Shown here in pieces: positions 20,287 to 28,610 of a stretch of DNA of 36,259 bases. The notes beneath the pieces were generated by a model. The model ran no database searches and was not told where the DNA came from. It saw only the letters and a list, made by a program, of their open reading frames with translations. The DNA comes from a virus. The DNA lies in IMG/VR virus record IMGVR_UViG_3300048927_000805, positions 1 through 36,259 of that record; one strand, given 5' to 3'. Position numbers and translations under genes: made by a program. Position 1 is the first letter of the stretch, and each line of letters begins with the position of its first letter.

Positions 20287-22209
20287 ATGACCGTGATCGA
20301 GAAATCGGTCGTCACCCCTGCGGGCGACGACCCGCTGGTCTATGTGATGAGCGACGAGACTGTCGACCGCTATGGCGATATCGTCGAGGCCCGCGGCTGG
20401 AGCCTGGTGAACTTCACCAAGAACCCCATTGCGCTGTTCGGCCACGATTCGAAGTTCATCGTCGGCAACTGGACCGACGTGAAGGTCATGGGCGGCAAGC
20501 TGATCGGGACGCTGAAGCTGCTGCCCGCCGGCGTGTCGCAGCGCTTGGACGAAATCCGCGCTGCGGTAGAGGCCGGTGTCCTGCGGGCGGTGTCGGTCGG
20601 CTTCCGCCCGCTCGAGGCCGAGCCCATCGCCAACGGCGGCATGCGCTTCAAGCGCGCCGAGCTGGTCGAATGCTCGCTGGTCAGCATCCCCGCCAATCCG
20701 AACGCCATCCAGCTCGCGAAGAGCCTCAACCTTTCCGACGATGCCCAGCGCACGATTTTTGGCAAGTCCGCCGACGAGATCGCCGCGATGCAGCGTGGAT
20801 ACCCTGGCGAGCACGCCGCACCCACCTCGACCCCAAGGAACAAGAACATGACGACGCTTTCGCAGCGCATCGTGGATGCGCAGGCTTCGCTCACCAAAGC
20901 GACCGACGACCTCAACAATCACGTCTCGCAGGATGGCGCGGATCCGATCGCGACCGAGGAACTCTGCCGCATCGTCGAAGAAGCAAAGACCGCGCTCGCG
21001 GCACTCCAGCGCGCCGAGCAGGCGATTTCCGTCCGCTCGGCTCCCGGCACCGTGGTGACCGAGCAGCGCGGCGGCGGCAACCAGTCCCGCCCGTTCGCCG
21101 TGCCTGAGAAGAAGGTCGCGCCGAAGGATTATGTCCTCCGCTCGGCAGTCGTTTCGGTGCTTTCGCACGTCACCAAGCGCAGCGCCGCCGACGTGATGAT
21201 CGAGCGCTATGGTGAAGATCCCATGACGCGAGCGGTGTTCGATGTGGTAACCCGCGCTGCCTCCGCGCCGGCGACCACGACCACCACGGGCTGGGCGGCC
21301 GAACTGGTGCAGACGGCGATCGGCGACTTCATCGAATCGCTTCTGCCGTTCTCGGTTTATCCGGCGCTGCGCGACCTCGGCGGTCGCTTCACTTTCGGCC
21401 GCAACGGCATCATCAGCCTGCCCTCGCGAAACACCTCGGCGAGCGTCGGCGGGTCGTTCGTCGGCCAGGGCGCACCAATCCCCGTCCGCCAGGGCGCTTT
21501 CAGCAACACCAACCTGACCCCGAAGAAGCTTGCGGTCATCTCGACCTTCACGCGCGAGATCGCGGAACACTCGACGCCGTCGATCGAAGGCGTGCTGCGC
21601 GAGGCGATCCAGGAAGACACGGGCGTATCGATCGACACCGTGCTGCTCGACGCCACGGCGGCTTCGACCATCCGCCCTGCTGGTCTCCGCAACGGCGTCA
21701 CCGTCACGACGGCCACCGCGGGCGGCGGCTTCGCGGCGCTGGTGGGTGACCTCAAGGCCCTCATCGGCGCGCTGATCGCCAACAGCGGTGGTAACGTTCG
21801 CAAGCCGGTCTGGATCATGAACCCGGTGCAGGTCCTCTCGGCGAGCGTGACGCAGAACGCTGGTGGCGACTTCCCGTTCAAGGAGGAACTCGCGCAGGGC
21901 AAGCTCATGGGCTACCCGGTGCTCTCGTCCGCAACCGTGCCTGCCGGCATGGTTATCCTCGTCGATGCCGCCGACTTTTTCAGCGCGACGGGTGACGACC
22001 CCCGCTTCGACGTCTCGGATCAGGCGACCCTCCACATGGAGGATACGAGCCCGGCGCAGATCGCCGCCACCGGCACGCCGAACGTTGTCGCCGCACCGGT
22101 ACGTTCGATGTTCCAGACCGACAGCCTCGCGCTGCGGATGATCATGGACATGAACTGGGCGATGCGCCGCACCGGCACCATCGCCTGGACCCAGACCGTC
22201 ACCTGGTAA
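20287..22209 (+). CDS. Prohead protease fused to HK97-type major capsid protein
   Basis: A 640-residue fusion. Residues 1-150 are an S78/HK97-type prohead protease: ETVDRYGDIVEARGW, catalytic H53 (ALFGHD), S103 (AVSVGF) and the family signature ELVECSLVSIPAN (125-137). Residues 188-250 form a coiled-coil delta/scaffold domain (TLSQRIVDAQASL...), and residues 260-640 the HK97 fold (VYPALRDLGGRF, then KLAVISTFTREI, PVWIMNP, MNWAMRRTGTIAW). Protease and capsid are usually separate genes. ATG 20848 (residue 188) has AAGGAA eight bases upstream and could independently start a 453-residue capsid precursor. Located directly after terL, before the portal. Confidence 0.93.
   Translation: MTVIEKSVVTPAGDDPLVYVMSDETVDRYGDIVEARGWSLVNFTKNPIALFGHDSKFIVGNWTDVKVMGGKLIGTLKLLPAGVSQRLDEIRAAVEAGVLRAVSVGFRPLEAEPIANGGMRFKRAELVECSLVSIPANPNAIQLAKSLNLSDDAQRTIFGKSADEIAAMQRGYPGEHAAPTSTPRNKNMTTLSQRIVDAQASLTKATDDLNNHVSQDGADPIATEELCRIVEEAKTALAALQRAEQAISVRSAPGTVVTEQRGGGNQSRPFAVPEKKVAPKDYVLRSAVVSVLSHVTKRSAADVMIERYGEDPMTRAVFDVVTRAASAPATTTTTGWAAELVQTAIGDFIESLLPFSVYPALRDLGGRFTFGRNGIISLPSRNTSASVGGSFVGQGAPIPVRQGAFSNTNLTPKKLAVISTFTREIAEHSTPSIEGVLREAIQEDTGVSIDTVLLDATAASTIRPAGLRNGVTVTTATAGGGFAALVGDLKALIGALIANSGGNVRKPVWIMNPVQVLSASVTQNAGGDFPFKEELAQGKLMGYPVLSSATVPAGMVILVDAADFFSATGDDPRFDVSDQATLHMEDTSPAQIAATGTPNVVAAPVRSMFQTDSLALRMIMDMNWAMRRTGTIAWTQTVTW
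20837..22209 (+). promoter_or_regulatory. Internal RBS and nested capsid start at 20848
   Basis: AAGGAACAAGAAC precedes in-frame ATG 20848. Translation from here gives a 453-residue protein beginning with the delta domain of HK97-type capsid precursors, separated from the protease by a Pro/Ala linker (residues 168-187). This would set the usual large excess of capsid over protease. Confidence 0.5.
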
Positions 22210-22217
22210 CGGCAAAC

Positions 22218-22241
22218 GCCGGGCGGCTTCGGTCGCCCGGC
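22218..22241 (+). terminator. UUCG-tetraloop hairpin after capsid gene
   Basis: GCCGGGCG (22218-22225) pairs with CGCCCGGC (22234-22241), closed by G-U, then C(UUCG)G. There is no U-tract, and late genes continue directly, so it is more likely to protect or pause the mRNA than to end it. Confidence 0.5.
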
Positions 22242-22270
22242 ACCCTTCGGCGTAATCGAGAGGTGCACCC

Positions 22271-22522
22271 ATGACCGATAAGACCAAGACCGCGCAGGCG
22301 AAGCCCGCAGAGACGAAGGCCATCGAGGCGGAGGCGCAAAAGCAGGGGTATATTACCCGCGAGATGAAGCTCGAGGAAGCGCGTGCCGATCAGGCCCGCA
22401 TTGTCGCCGAGATCGAGGCGATGTCGGCGATGCCCTGTACCCCGACGCAGGAAGAGCTGAACCAGGCGATGGCGAACGCCACCCAGGCAGCGCCGCCGAT
22501 CGACGACGAAGCCGGCGCCTGA
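22271..22522 (+). CDS. Small hypothetical protein between capsid and portal
   Basis: An 83-residue Ala/Glu/Lys-rich protein, mostly one or two helices (KLEEARADQARIVAEIEAMS) with a disordered N-terminus (MTDKTKTAQAKPAETKA). GAGAGG precedes ATG 22271. Possibly a small structural or scaffolding accessory; no family is recognised. Confidence 0.7.
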   Translation: MTDKTKTAQAKPAETKAIEAEAQKQGYITREMKLEEARADQARIVAEIEAMSAMPCTPTQEELNQAMANATQAAPPIDDEAGA

Positions 22523-22526
22523 CATC

Positions 22527-23954
22527 GTGGCCGCGTCCGGGTACCAGCTTTCCGCGCGCGCTGCCGCGGCTGAGGAGCGCTATGCCCTCAGCCGCGTCCA
22601 GCGCAGCACCGAAGGCGAGTACCGCGACGGACCTTACAACCTCTCGGTGACCGGGGGCTGGCTTTCTGCCGATGCCGGTCAATATGCCAATTGGTGGCAG
22701 ATGGGCCATGATGTCCAGAGCGGCGGCCGGTCGGCCATGGTCGAGGCGTGCATCGCCTCCTATGCGCAGACCGTCGCCATGTGCCCGGGCAACCACTGGA
22801 AGTGGTCGAAGACCGGTGGCCGCGAGCGCGTTGACAATTCGGCGCTGGTGCGGATCCTGAAGAAGCCGAACGACTACCAGTCGATCTCCGATTTCCTGAT
22901 GAATCTGGTGTGGGGCCTGCTTGACGACGGCAACGCCTATGGGCTGATCATCCGCAACGCGCGGTTCGAACCAACCGAACTGCACCTGATGAACCCCCGG
23001 CAATCCGGCGCCCAACTGGCCGTAACCGGCGACGTCTTCTACCACATGTCCGGCAACCCCATCGTCGACGCGCGTTACGGCGCGGGTCTCGTGGTGCCGG
23101 CGCGCGACGTGCTCCACCTGCGGCTGCATACGCCGCGCCACCCGCTCCTGGGGGAGAGCCCGCTGGCGGCAGCGGCGTTGCAGCTGGCAGCCGGCAACGC
23201 CGCGCTGATGCAGCAGGTGCGTTTTTTCCTCAATCAGTCCCGCCCCTCGTTCGTGCTGGGCACCGAGCAGCAGCTGAGCAAGGATCAGACCGAGCAGCTC
23301 CGCGAAAGCTGGAATAGACAGGCTGCGGGCATGAACCGCGGCGGCACGCCGATCCTGAGCAACGGTCTTAAGCCCCTGCCGCTTGGTACCACCGCGAAGG
23401 ATTCGGAACTGGCGGACATGCTGAAGATGTCGGACCAGGCCATCGCCAACGTCTACCGCGTGCCGCTGCAGGTGCTCGGCATCGGCGGCACCACCTATGC
23501 CTCCACGGAGGCGCTTATGCAGTCCTGGCGCGCCGGTGGGCTCGGCTTTCTGCTAAACCACATCGAGGAAGCGATCGGGCTGCTGTTCAACCTGCGCGGG
23601 CAGCCCGATGAGTATCTGGAGCTCGACACCAGCGCGCTGCTGCGTTCCGCGTTCAAAGATCGCGTCGACGGTTGGGTTGCGGGCGTGAAAGGCGGCATCT
23701 TCAGCCGCAACGAGGCCCGACAGGACTTCGAGCAGGCGCCGGTCGACTTTGGCGACGAGCCCTGGGTGCAGCAGCAGGATATCCCGCTCTCGGTCGCAGG
23801 CGAAGCTGCGAAGAATCCTCCGCCCCCGCCCGCCCCTCCGGCTCCGCCGGAACCGATGCAGACACCGGAGCAGAAACGGGCCGATATCGCGCAATTCAAA
23901 GAGCAAACGCGGAAGCGTACGAAAGAGCTCGGTCGGGAGCGCCAGAATGCTTGA
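22527..23954 (+). CDS. Portal protein (HK97/Phage_portal type)
   Basis: A 475-residue portal that forms the dodecameric DNA channel at the capsid vertex. Family features: ALVRILKKPNDYQSISDFLM near residue 105, LLDDGNAYGLIIR, DVLHLRLHTPRHPLLGESPL, the stem/crown helices (LADMLKMSDQAIANVYRVPL, residues about 291-310) and a clip-type C-terminus. The last 50 residues are a Pro-rich linker (NPPPPPAPPAPPEP) and a basic helix. Start is GTG 22527, four bases after the previous stop. Overlaps the next gene by eight bases. Confidence 0.93.
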   Translation: MAASGYQLSARAAAAEERYALSRVQRSTEGEYRDGPYNLSVTGGWLSADAGQYANWWQMGHDVQSGGRSAMVEACIASYAQTVAMCPGNHWKWSKTGGRERVDNSALVRILKKPNDYQSISDFLMNLVWGLLDDGNAYGLIIRNARFEPTELHLMNPRQSGAQLAVTGDVFYHMSGNPIVDARYGAGLVVPARDVLHLRLHTPRHPLLGESPLAAAALQLAAGNAALMQQVRFFLNQSRPSFVLGTEQQLSKDQTEQLRESWNRQAAGMNRGGTPILSNGLKPLPLGTTAKDSELADMLKMSDQAIANVYRVPLQVLGIGGTTYASTEALMQSWRAGGLGFLLNHIEEAIGLLFNLRGQPDEYLELDTSALLRSAFKDRVDGWVAGVKGGIFSRNEARQDFEQAPVDFGDEPWVQQQDIPLSVAGEAAKNPPPPPAPPAPPEPMQTPEQKRADIAQFKEQTRKRTKELGRERQNA

Positions 23955-25017
23955 TATAAACGACCTTGCCGAAGCCACTGCAGAACTGATCCACGAGCAT
24001 GTCAGCACGGCGCTCGCCCCGCTACTCGCCGAGAACAAGGCGCTCACCGAGCGCATCGCGGCTTTGGAAGCACGCGCGCCGGAGCGCGGAGAACCCGGCG
24101 CTCCCGGAGCACCCGGTGAGCCTGGGCCAGCAGGTAGGGACGCCGACCCCGACGCCGTGCGCGGGATGATTGGCGAGGCGGTAGCAGCTGCTGTCGCCGC
24201 CCTTCCCGCCCCCGAGCGAGGAGAGCCTGGTGCGCCAGGTGAGCCTGGCCGCGATGGTTTGCCCGGCGAGCAGGGTGCCCCTGGCCGCGACAGCGATCCC
24301 GAGGTGGTGCGGTCCATGGTTGGAGAGGCGATTTCCGCCGCCGTTGCTGCCTTGCCGGCGCCTGAGCGCGGCCCCCAAGGGGCACCCGGTGAGAAGGGCG
24401 AAAAGGGCGACACAGGTGAAGACGGCGCGGGAATCGCCGACCTGCTGATCGACCGTGATGGCCACCTCGTGGCCACCTTCACCGATGGCCGAATGAAGAA
24501 CCTTGGCCTGATCATCGGCCGAGATGGGACGGATGGCGCGCCAGGTGCCCCCGGTATGGATGGCCGGGACGGAAAGGATCTCGACGGCATCGACGTCACC
24601 CAAGACGGCGCGATGCTCACCCTCGCCTTCACCATCGGCGAAGAGCGCTCGATCTATGAGCTGGAGCTGCCCACGGGCCCGGCGGGCCGCGACGGCCAGG
24701 ACGCCTATATGGGCGAGGCGCGCGGGCTCCATGATCCGGAGGCCGTCTATCGCAAGATGGATGTTGTCAGCTTCAACGGCTGCGAATGGCGGGCAAAGCA
24801 GGACAACCCCGGCCCGCTCCCTGGGAACGGCTGGATGCTGTCGGCCAGCAAGGGCAAGCGCGGCGACCGCGGCGAGCCCGGCCCGGCGGGTAAGTCCGCG
24901 CCTGCGATCGTCGCCAACTACATCGACGCCAAGGCGCTCAAGCACGTCATTACCCTCGAGGACGGCACTGAACTGGAAGCCGACCTCACCGAACTCGCCC
25001 ACACCCTTTCCCGATAG
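23947..25017 (+). CDS. Collagen-like phage structural protein
   Basis: A 356-residue protein. Residues 1-45 form a short coiled coil (LLAENKALTERIAALEARAP), followed by several Gly-X-Y collagen blocks (about residues 48-63, 92-113, 142-162, 191-210, 244-252, 303-316), with two tandem copies of a 50-residue module (RDADPDAVRGMIGEAVAAAV / RDSDPEVVRSMVGEAISAAV). The segment KMDVVSFNGCEWRAKQ...GNGWMLS (270-299) resembles carbohydrate-binding modules of the chitinase type. Collagen triple helices occur in tail fibres and capsid spikes; here, between portal and connectors, a capsid or neck decoration fibre that binds surface sugars is the likeliest role. ATG 23947 has GGGAG upstream. Confidence 0.8.
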   Translation: MLDINDLAEATAELIHEHVSTALAPLLAENKALTERIAALEARAPERGEPGAPGAPGEPGPAGRDADPDAVRGMIGEAVAAAVAALPAPERGEPGAPGEPGRDGLPGEQGAPGRDSDPEVVRSMVGEAISAAVAALPAPERGPQGAPGEKGEKGDTGEDGAGIADLLIDRDGHLVATFTDGRMKNLGLIIGRDGTDGAPGAPGMDGRDGKDLDGIDVTQDGAMLTLAFTIGEERSIYELELPTGPAGRDGQDAYMGEARGLHDPEAVYRKMDVVSFNGCEWRAKQDNPGPLPGNGWMLSASKGKRGDRGEPGPAGKSAPAIVANYIDAKALKHVITLEDGTELEADLTELAHTLSR

Positions 25018-25032
25018 CCCGAGGAGCCCCCG

Positions 25033-25758
25033 ATGGCCGATAACGTCACCACCCCCGTCGAGGCCGGTAAGGTCCTAGCCCTGAAGGACATCGCAGGTGT
25101 CCTGTTCGCCTGGAATCTGCTCGCCGATGCCGCTGGCGCGGATGCGATGGGCCTGGTCACCGCCAGCCCCGCCGCGAACACGCTGCTCGGTCGCCTGAAG
25201 GCCGTCGCCGACCTGCTCACCACGCAGAACGGCTATCTCGACGGCGTGGAGACCCTGCTCGGCGCCGCGACGCCGGCGGGCGAGAACTATATCGGCCGGA
25301 TCGGCGGCGACGTGCTCACCGCGCCAGCCGCTGCGCCGGCGGTTACCACCACCGCCTATGCCAGCGGCAATGTCGTCGGCGGCCTGCTGACGTTCACCGG
25401 CGCGGCGCGCGCGGCGGCGGGCGCGGGCCTGATCCAGGCCGCCAGCGTGTTGTCGAAGAGCGTCCAGACCGCGGCGCTCGACCTGCTCGTCTTCTCGGCG
25501 AACCCGTCGGCATCGACCTTCACCGATCACTCGGCGGTGTCGATCAACTCGGCGGACACCGACAAGCTGGTCGGGGTGATCCATCTCACCGACTGGTCGG
25601 CGCTCGGTACCGCGTCGATCGCGCAGGCGGTCAGCGCGGGCCTGCCGTTCAAGCTGGCCTCGGGCACTTCGCTCTACGGCGTGCTCGTCGCGCGTGCGGC
25701 GATGACCCTGGCGTCGACGTCCGACCTGACGCCGTCGCTGCGCATTATCCCCGGCTGA
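25033..25758 (+). CDS. Hypothetical virion protein
   Basis: A 241-residue Ala/Gly/Thr-rich protein with a structural-protein look: residues 1-95 helical (ALKDIAGVLFAWNLLADAAG), then a beta domain (LIQAASVLSKSVQTAALDLL, LVGVIHLTDWSALGTASIAQ, LYGVLVARAAMTLASTSDLT). It follows the collagen-like gene after 15 bases with GAGGAG as RBS. Probably a head or neck decoration protein; no family is recognised. Confidence 0.75.
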   Translation: MADNVTTPVEAGKVLALKDIAGVLFAWNLLADAAGADAMGLVTASPAANTLLGRLKAVADLLTTQNGYLDGVETLLGAATPAGENYIGRIGGDVLTAPAAAPAVTTTAYASGNVVGGLLTFTGAARAAAGAGLIQAASVLSKSVQTAALDLLVFSANPSASTFTDHSAVSINSADTDKLVGVIHLTDWSALGTASIAQAVSAGLPFKLASGTSLYGVLVARAAMTLASTSDLTPSLRIIPG

Positions 25759-25773
25759 TAGGAGAACTGCGCC

Positions 25774-26277
25774 ATGCTGACGCATCTGCTCGTCCTCGGC
25801 CTGCTCGCCGGCCCCACCTCGGGCAGCGGCACCGACACGGGGGCCGTGATCGCCACGCCCGATCGCACCGCATCAATGGCCGTGATCCAGTCGGCAGCAT
25901 CGCGGCCCAGTAACATCCCGTTGGGTGCCGTCACCTGGTCGCAGCCCTATGACCCTGGCGATCACGCGCCCTATGCGATCAACTTCACCGACCTGCTCGA
26001 TGAAGGCGAAACCATCGCGAGTATCGACGCCATCAAGGTGCCGTCGTCTGCGGTGCTGCTTGGTATCTCGGTCGACACGGCGGCGGGCTATGGCCCGATC
26101 ATCGACATTGCCGGCAAGAAGATCCAGCTGTGGTTCCTCGTTGATCAAACGGCATGGGAATCGGCATCGTTCACCGGTGCAGGTGTCCAGCTGCCGATCA
26201 CGGTGCGGGTGAACACGGGCAGCACGCCGCCCAAGCGCTATGAGCGCACGGCGGTCCTGACGGTGCGGCAGCTGTGA
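25774..26277 (+). CDS. Hypothetical virion protein with hydrophobic N-terminus
   Basis: A 167-residue protein starting MLTHLLVLGLLAGPTSGSG, a short hydrophobic stretch that might be a signal or simply buried. The rest is beta-rich (FTDLLDEGETIASIDAIKVP, YGPIIDIAGKKIQLWFLVDQ). TAGGAG precedes ATG 25774. Its stop overlaps the next GTG (GTGA). Placement implies a head or connector accessory. Confidence 0.7.
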   Translation: MLTHLLVLGLLAGPTSGSGTDTGAVIATPDRTASMAVIQSAASRPSNIPLGAVTWSQPYDPGDHAPYAINFTDLLDEGETIASIDAIKVPSSAVLLGISVDTAAGYGPIIDIAGKKIQLWFLVDQTAWESASFTGAGVQLPITVRVNTGSTPPKRYERTAVLTVRQL

Positions 26278-26495
26278 AGGTCGACAACGGCCGCCGCGAG
26301 CGGCTCGAAATCTCGGGCGTGTTCGAAGGCATTGCCGGGGTCCAGGGCAACCACGTCTCGTTCGTGCCGAATCGATCGACGGCCGAGCCCGAGGCGGTGA
26401 AGGGCGGCATCCTCGGCGGCAAGCCGGTGCTGCTCACCACCGCCAAGGATCCCATCGGCCCGCTCTACACCGCGCGCTTCACGGTGGTCGAATGA
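26274..26495 (+). CDS. Small hypothetical virion protein
   Basis: A 73-residue beta-type protein (RLEISGVFEGIAGVQGNHVS, KPVLLTTAKDPIGPLYTARF). The GTG start at 26274 overlaps the previous stop; its stop overlaps the connector ATG (ATGA). Function unknown. Confidence 0.65.
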   Translation: MKVDNGRRERLEISGVFEGIAGVQGNHVSFVPNRSTAEPEAVKGGILGGKPVLLTTAKDPIGPLYTARFTVVE

Positions 26496-27118
26496 CCATC
26501 GTCGAGATGCGCGGCATCGTCGGGCTCGACGAAACCGCGACCGATGCCGAAGTGGTCGCCGCCTATGCGGCGCTGATCGACGACGGCATTCCGGCCTCGC
26601 TGCCGATCGTCGAGCCGGTGACCGTCGCGCAGGTGCGCCTGCACTGCAAGATCGAGGAAGACGAGGAAGACGACCTGATCGCGCAGAAGATCAGCGCGGC
26701 ACGCGAGTGGGTCGAAGACTATACCGGCCGCATCGTCGCCCAGCGGACGCTGGTGCAGCACTTCCGCAGCTGGGGCACCTATCTGGAGCTCTACACCCGC
26801 CCGGTCGTCTCCATCGTCTCGATCGCCTATGACGGCGCCGCCGGCGGGGCGACGATCACCGACGCGGCCTATTCGACGGGCATCAACCCCGTCCGCATCT
26901 ATCCGCCGGGCAGCGGGTGGCCTGCGCTGCGCGCGGGTGGGGCCATCACGGTCGCCTATACTGCCGGTTATGCCGAGGGCGAGGCACCGCGCTCGATGAT
27001 CGAGGCCATCATCGTCCTGGTCGCGGGCATGCTCGACGAGCGGGCAGGCGCCTATGACAAGGCAGCGGCAGCCGCCGAGCGCTTGCTCGCCCGTCTGCGC
27101 TCGATGGCGATCGCCTGA
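26492..27118 (+). CDS. Head-tail connector (gp6-like) protein
   Basis: A 208-residue protein of the HK97 gp6 / SPP1 gp15 adaptor type: PVTVAQVRLHCKIEEDEEDD, LIAQKISAAREWVEDYTGRI, then VSIAYDGAAGG and the C-terminal helices MIEAIIVLVAGMLDERAGAY. It forms a ring beneath the portal. Residues 1-40 are an extra N-terminal piece. Overlaps the preceding gene (ATGA) and the next one (TGATG). Confidence 0.85.
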   Translation: MTIVEMRGIVGLDETATDAEVVAAYAALIDDGIPASLPIVEPVTVAQVRLHCKIEEDEEDDLIAQKISAAREWVEDYTGRIVAQRTLVQHFRSWGTYLELYTRPVVSIVSIAYDGAAGGATITDAAYSTGINPVRIYPPGSGWPALRAGGAITVAYTAGYAEGEAPRSMIEAIIVLVAGMLDERAGAYDKAAAAAERLLARLRSMAIA

Positions 27119-27486
27119 TGGCGGGCGTGTTCGACCCGTCCAAGCTGAACCGGCGCGTCCGCATCGAGCGGCCAGTGCCCGACACCAGCCTGGACGGGGC
27201 GGGCTCCGGCGCATGGGCACTGGTGAAAGAGGTATGGGCCGAGGTGCAGGATCAGCTGCCGAGCCGCGGCGAGCGCATGTCGGACGGCGTCAACGTCGCC
27301 GCGCGCCCGGCGCGCGTGCGGATCCGGTACCGCGACGACGTGTCGTCGGAGATGCGGCTCGTGCAGCTGCGCAAGGGCGTGCCCGAGCGCATTTTGCAGA
27401 TCGTCTCTGGCCCGGCGGTGCTGGGAAACCGAGACGGCCTGGAAATGATGGCGGAGGACTATCGGCCGACGGGGAACCCCGCCTAA
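27118..27486 (+). CDS. Head closure / head-tail joining protein
   Basis: A 122-residue Phage_H_T_join-type protein (SPP1 gp16 fold): FDPSKLNRRVRIERPVPDTS, GAWALVKEVWAEVQDQLPSR, then RVRIRYRDDVSSEMRLV and the final VSGPAVLGNRDGLEMMAEDY. It plugs and seals the portal after packaging. Coupled to both neighbours by one-base overlaps. Confidence 0.85.
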   Translation: MAGVFDPSKLNRRVRIERPVPDTSLDGAGSGAWALVKEVWAEVQDQLPSRGERMSDGVNVAARPARVRIRYRDDVSSEMRLVQLRKGVPERILQIVSGPAVLGNRDGLEMMAEDYRPTGNPA

Positions 27487-28016
27487 TGGTGACGGTGAAT
27501 GGGCGCGACACCGTGCAGCGCTTCCTCGCTTCCCTGCCGAACGAGATCGAGACGAAGCTGCTGCGCGGCGCCGGCCGCGTCGCGGGGAAGCTGGTGAAGG
27601 AAGACGCGGCCGATCGTGCTCTGTCGGCGGAGGTCCGCGAAGACCTGGTGGTCAAGACGTCGGCGCGCGACGGGCGGATCGTCGTCAAGGTCACCGTTAA
27701 ACCCGGCTGGGGCTATTCGCTCGGCGTCTGGCAGGAGTGGGGCACGGCGCCGCACTTCATCTCCGTGGCCGAGGATCAGCGACAGGGCCGCAGCATCGGG
27801 CGCATCAACAAGCTGTCGAAGGAGGGCTCGCTGGTGATCGGCGGGAAGTTCGTCGGCGCCACCGTGTTCCACCCTGGCGCGCGGCCGCACCCGTTCCTGC
27901 GCCCGGCGCTGGATATTCGGGGGCGCGACGCGATCGCCGCGGCGCAGGCCTACATCAATGCGCGGATCGCCGGCGGCAAGATCGTCGGCAACGCAGAGCC
28001 CGAGGACGAAGCATGA
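27486..28016 (+). CDS. HK97 gp10-type tail completion protein
   Basis: A 176-residue protein with the gp10 signature: VTVNGRDTVQRFLASLPNEI, AGRVAGKLVKEDAADRALS, GYSLGVWQEWGTAPHFISVA and HPGARPHPFLRPALD, the last being a strong family landmark. Acts at the head-tail interface during tail joining. ATG 27486 overlaps the upstream TAA; the long frame before it is shadow. Confidence 0.87.
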   Translation: MVTVNGRDTVQRFLASLPNEIETKLLRGAGRVAGKLVKEDAADRALSAEVREDLVVKTSARDGRIVVKVTVKPGWGYSLGVWQEWGTAPHFISVAEDQRQGRSIGRINKLSKEGSLVIGGKFVGATVFHPGARPHPFLRPALDIRGRDAIAAAQAYINARIAGGKIVGNAEPEDEA

Positions 28017-28198
28017 TAGAGACTCGGGGGCGGAGCGTAGCCTCCGACATGATGACGGTGAGCCAGTCGCTTACTTGGGTAGATATCCGGGGCAACGAGC
28101 GAGAGGTAACAGTTCAGTGCCGCGCGCAAGTGCTTTCCGGCTATAGCTCGGACGGCGATAAGTTCGAAGTTTTCCGGCTTCCGGTCGCTCCACGATGA
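28013..28198 (+). CDS. Inserted 61-residue hypothetical protein
   Basis: A 61-residue protein (VSQSLTWVDIRGNEREVTVQ, SGYSSDGDKFEVFRLP) lying between gp10-like and tail-terminator genes, where most HK97-like phages have none. It overlaps both by four bases (ATGA). Composition is slightly less GC-rich than its neighbours. Function unknown. Confidence 0.6.
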   Translation: MIETRGRSVASDMMTVSQSLTWVDIRGNEREVTVQCRAQVLSGYSSDGDKFEVFRLPVAPR

Positions 28199-28593
28199 CG
28201 GGCGTCGACATCATCGGCACGCTGCTGCGCGCGGATCCGGCGGTTCTGGCGCTCGTGCCGCTCGAGCGGATCAAGGCCGGCGCGCTGCCGGATGGCGTCG
28301 CCCTGCCCGCGCTGCTGATCCGGTCGACCAGTAACGTCGAGCGCCAGCCGCTCCGTCGGGGTGAGCGGACGCGCAATACGGAACGGGTCACCGCGAGCGT
28401 CCGCGCGGCGAACTATCGCGACCAGCGGATGGTAATGAAAGCGGTGATCGACTGCTGCGCGGGGCGGGTATTCATCGAATTCGAGGATGCGCAGAACGTG
28501 TCGATCCTCACCGCGGGTCGCGGGCCCGACACGCGCGGCCCCGGCGACACCTTCGACCAGGGGCAGGATTTCCGGGTCTCCTTCGAGGCCTGA
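28195..28593 (+). CDS. Tail terminator / minor tail protein (DUF3168-like)
   Basis: A 132-residue protein in the position of the tail terminator, with the pattern DIIGTLLRADPAVLALVP, ALPALLIRSTSNVERQPL, RVTASVRAANYRDQRMVMKA and a final FDQGQDFRVSFEA. Such proteins cap the growing tail tube. ATG 28195 overlaps the previous stop (ATGA). Confidence 0.8.
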   Translation: MTGVDIIGTLLRADPAVLALVPLERIKAGALPDGVALPALLIRSTSNVERQPLRRGERTRNTERVTASVRAANYRDQRMVMKAVIDCCAGRVFIEFEDAQNVSILTAGRGPDTRGPGDTFDQGQDFRVSFEA

Positions 28594-28610
28594 CGACCAG
28601 GAGAACCACC

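Noticed and set aside
18942-20315. Minus-strand open frame opposite terL
   Set aside because: Shadow of the terminase codons; translation is Arg/Leu/Val-rich without family features.
20209-22323. Long minus-strand open frame (about 700 codons) opposite the capsid gene
   Set aside because: Arg/His/Asp-rich low-complexity translation typical of the antisense of a high-GC gene; the plus strand encodes a clear protease-capsid.
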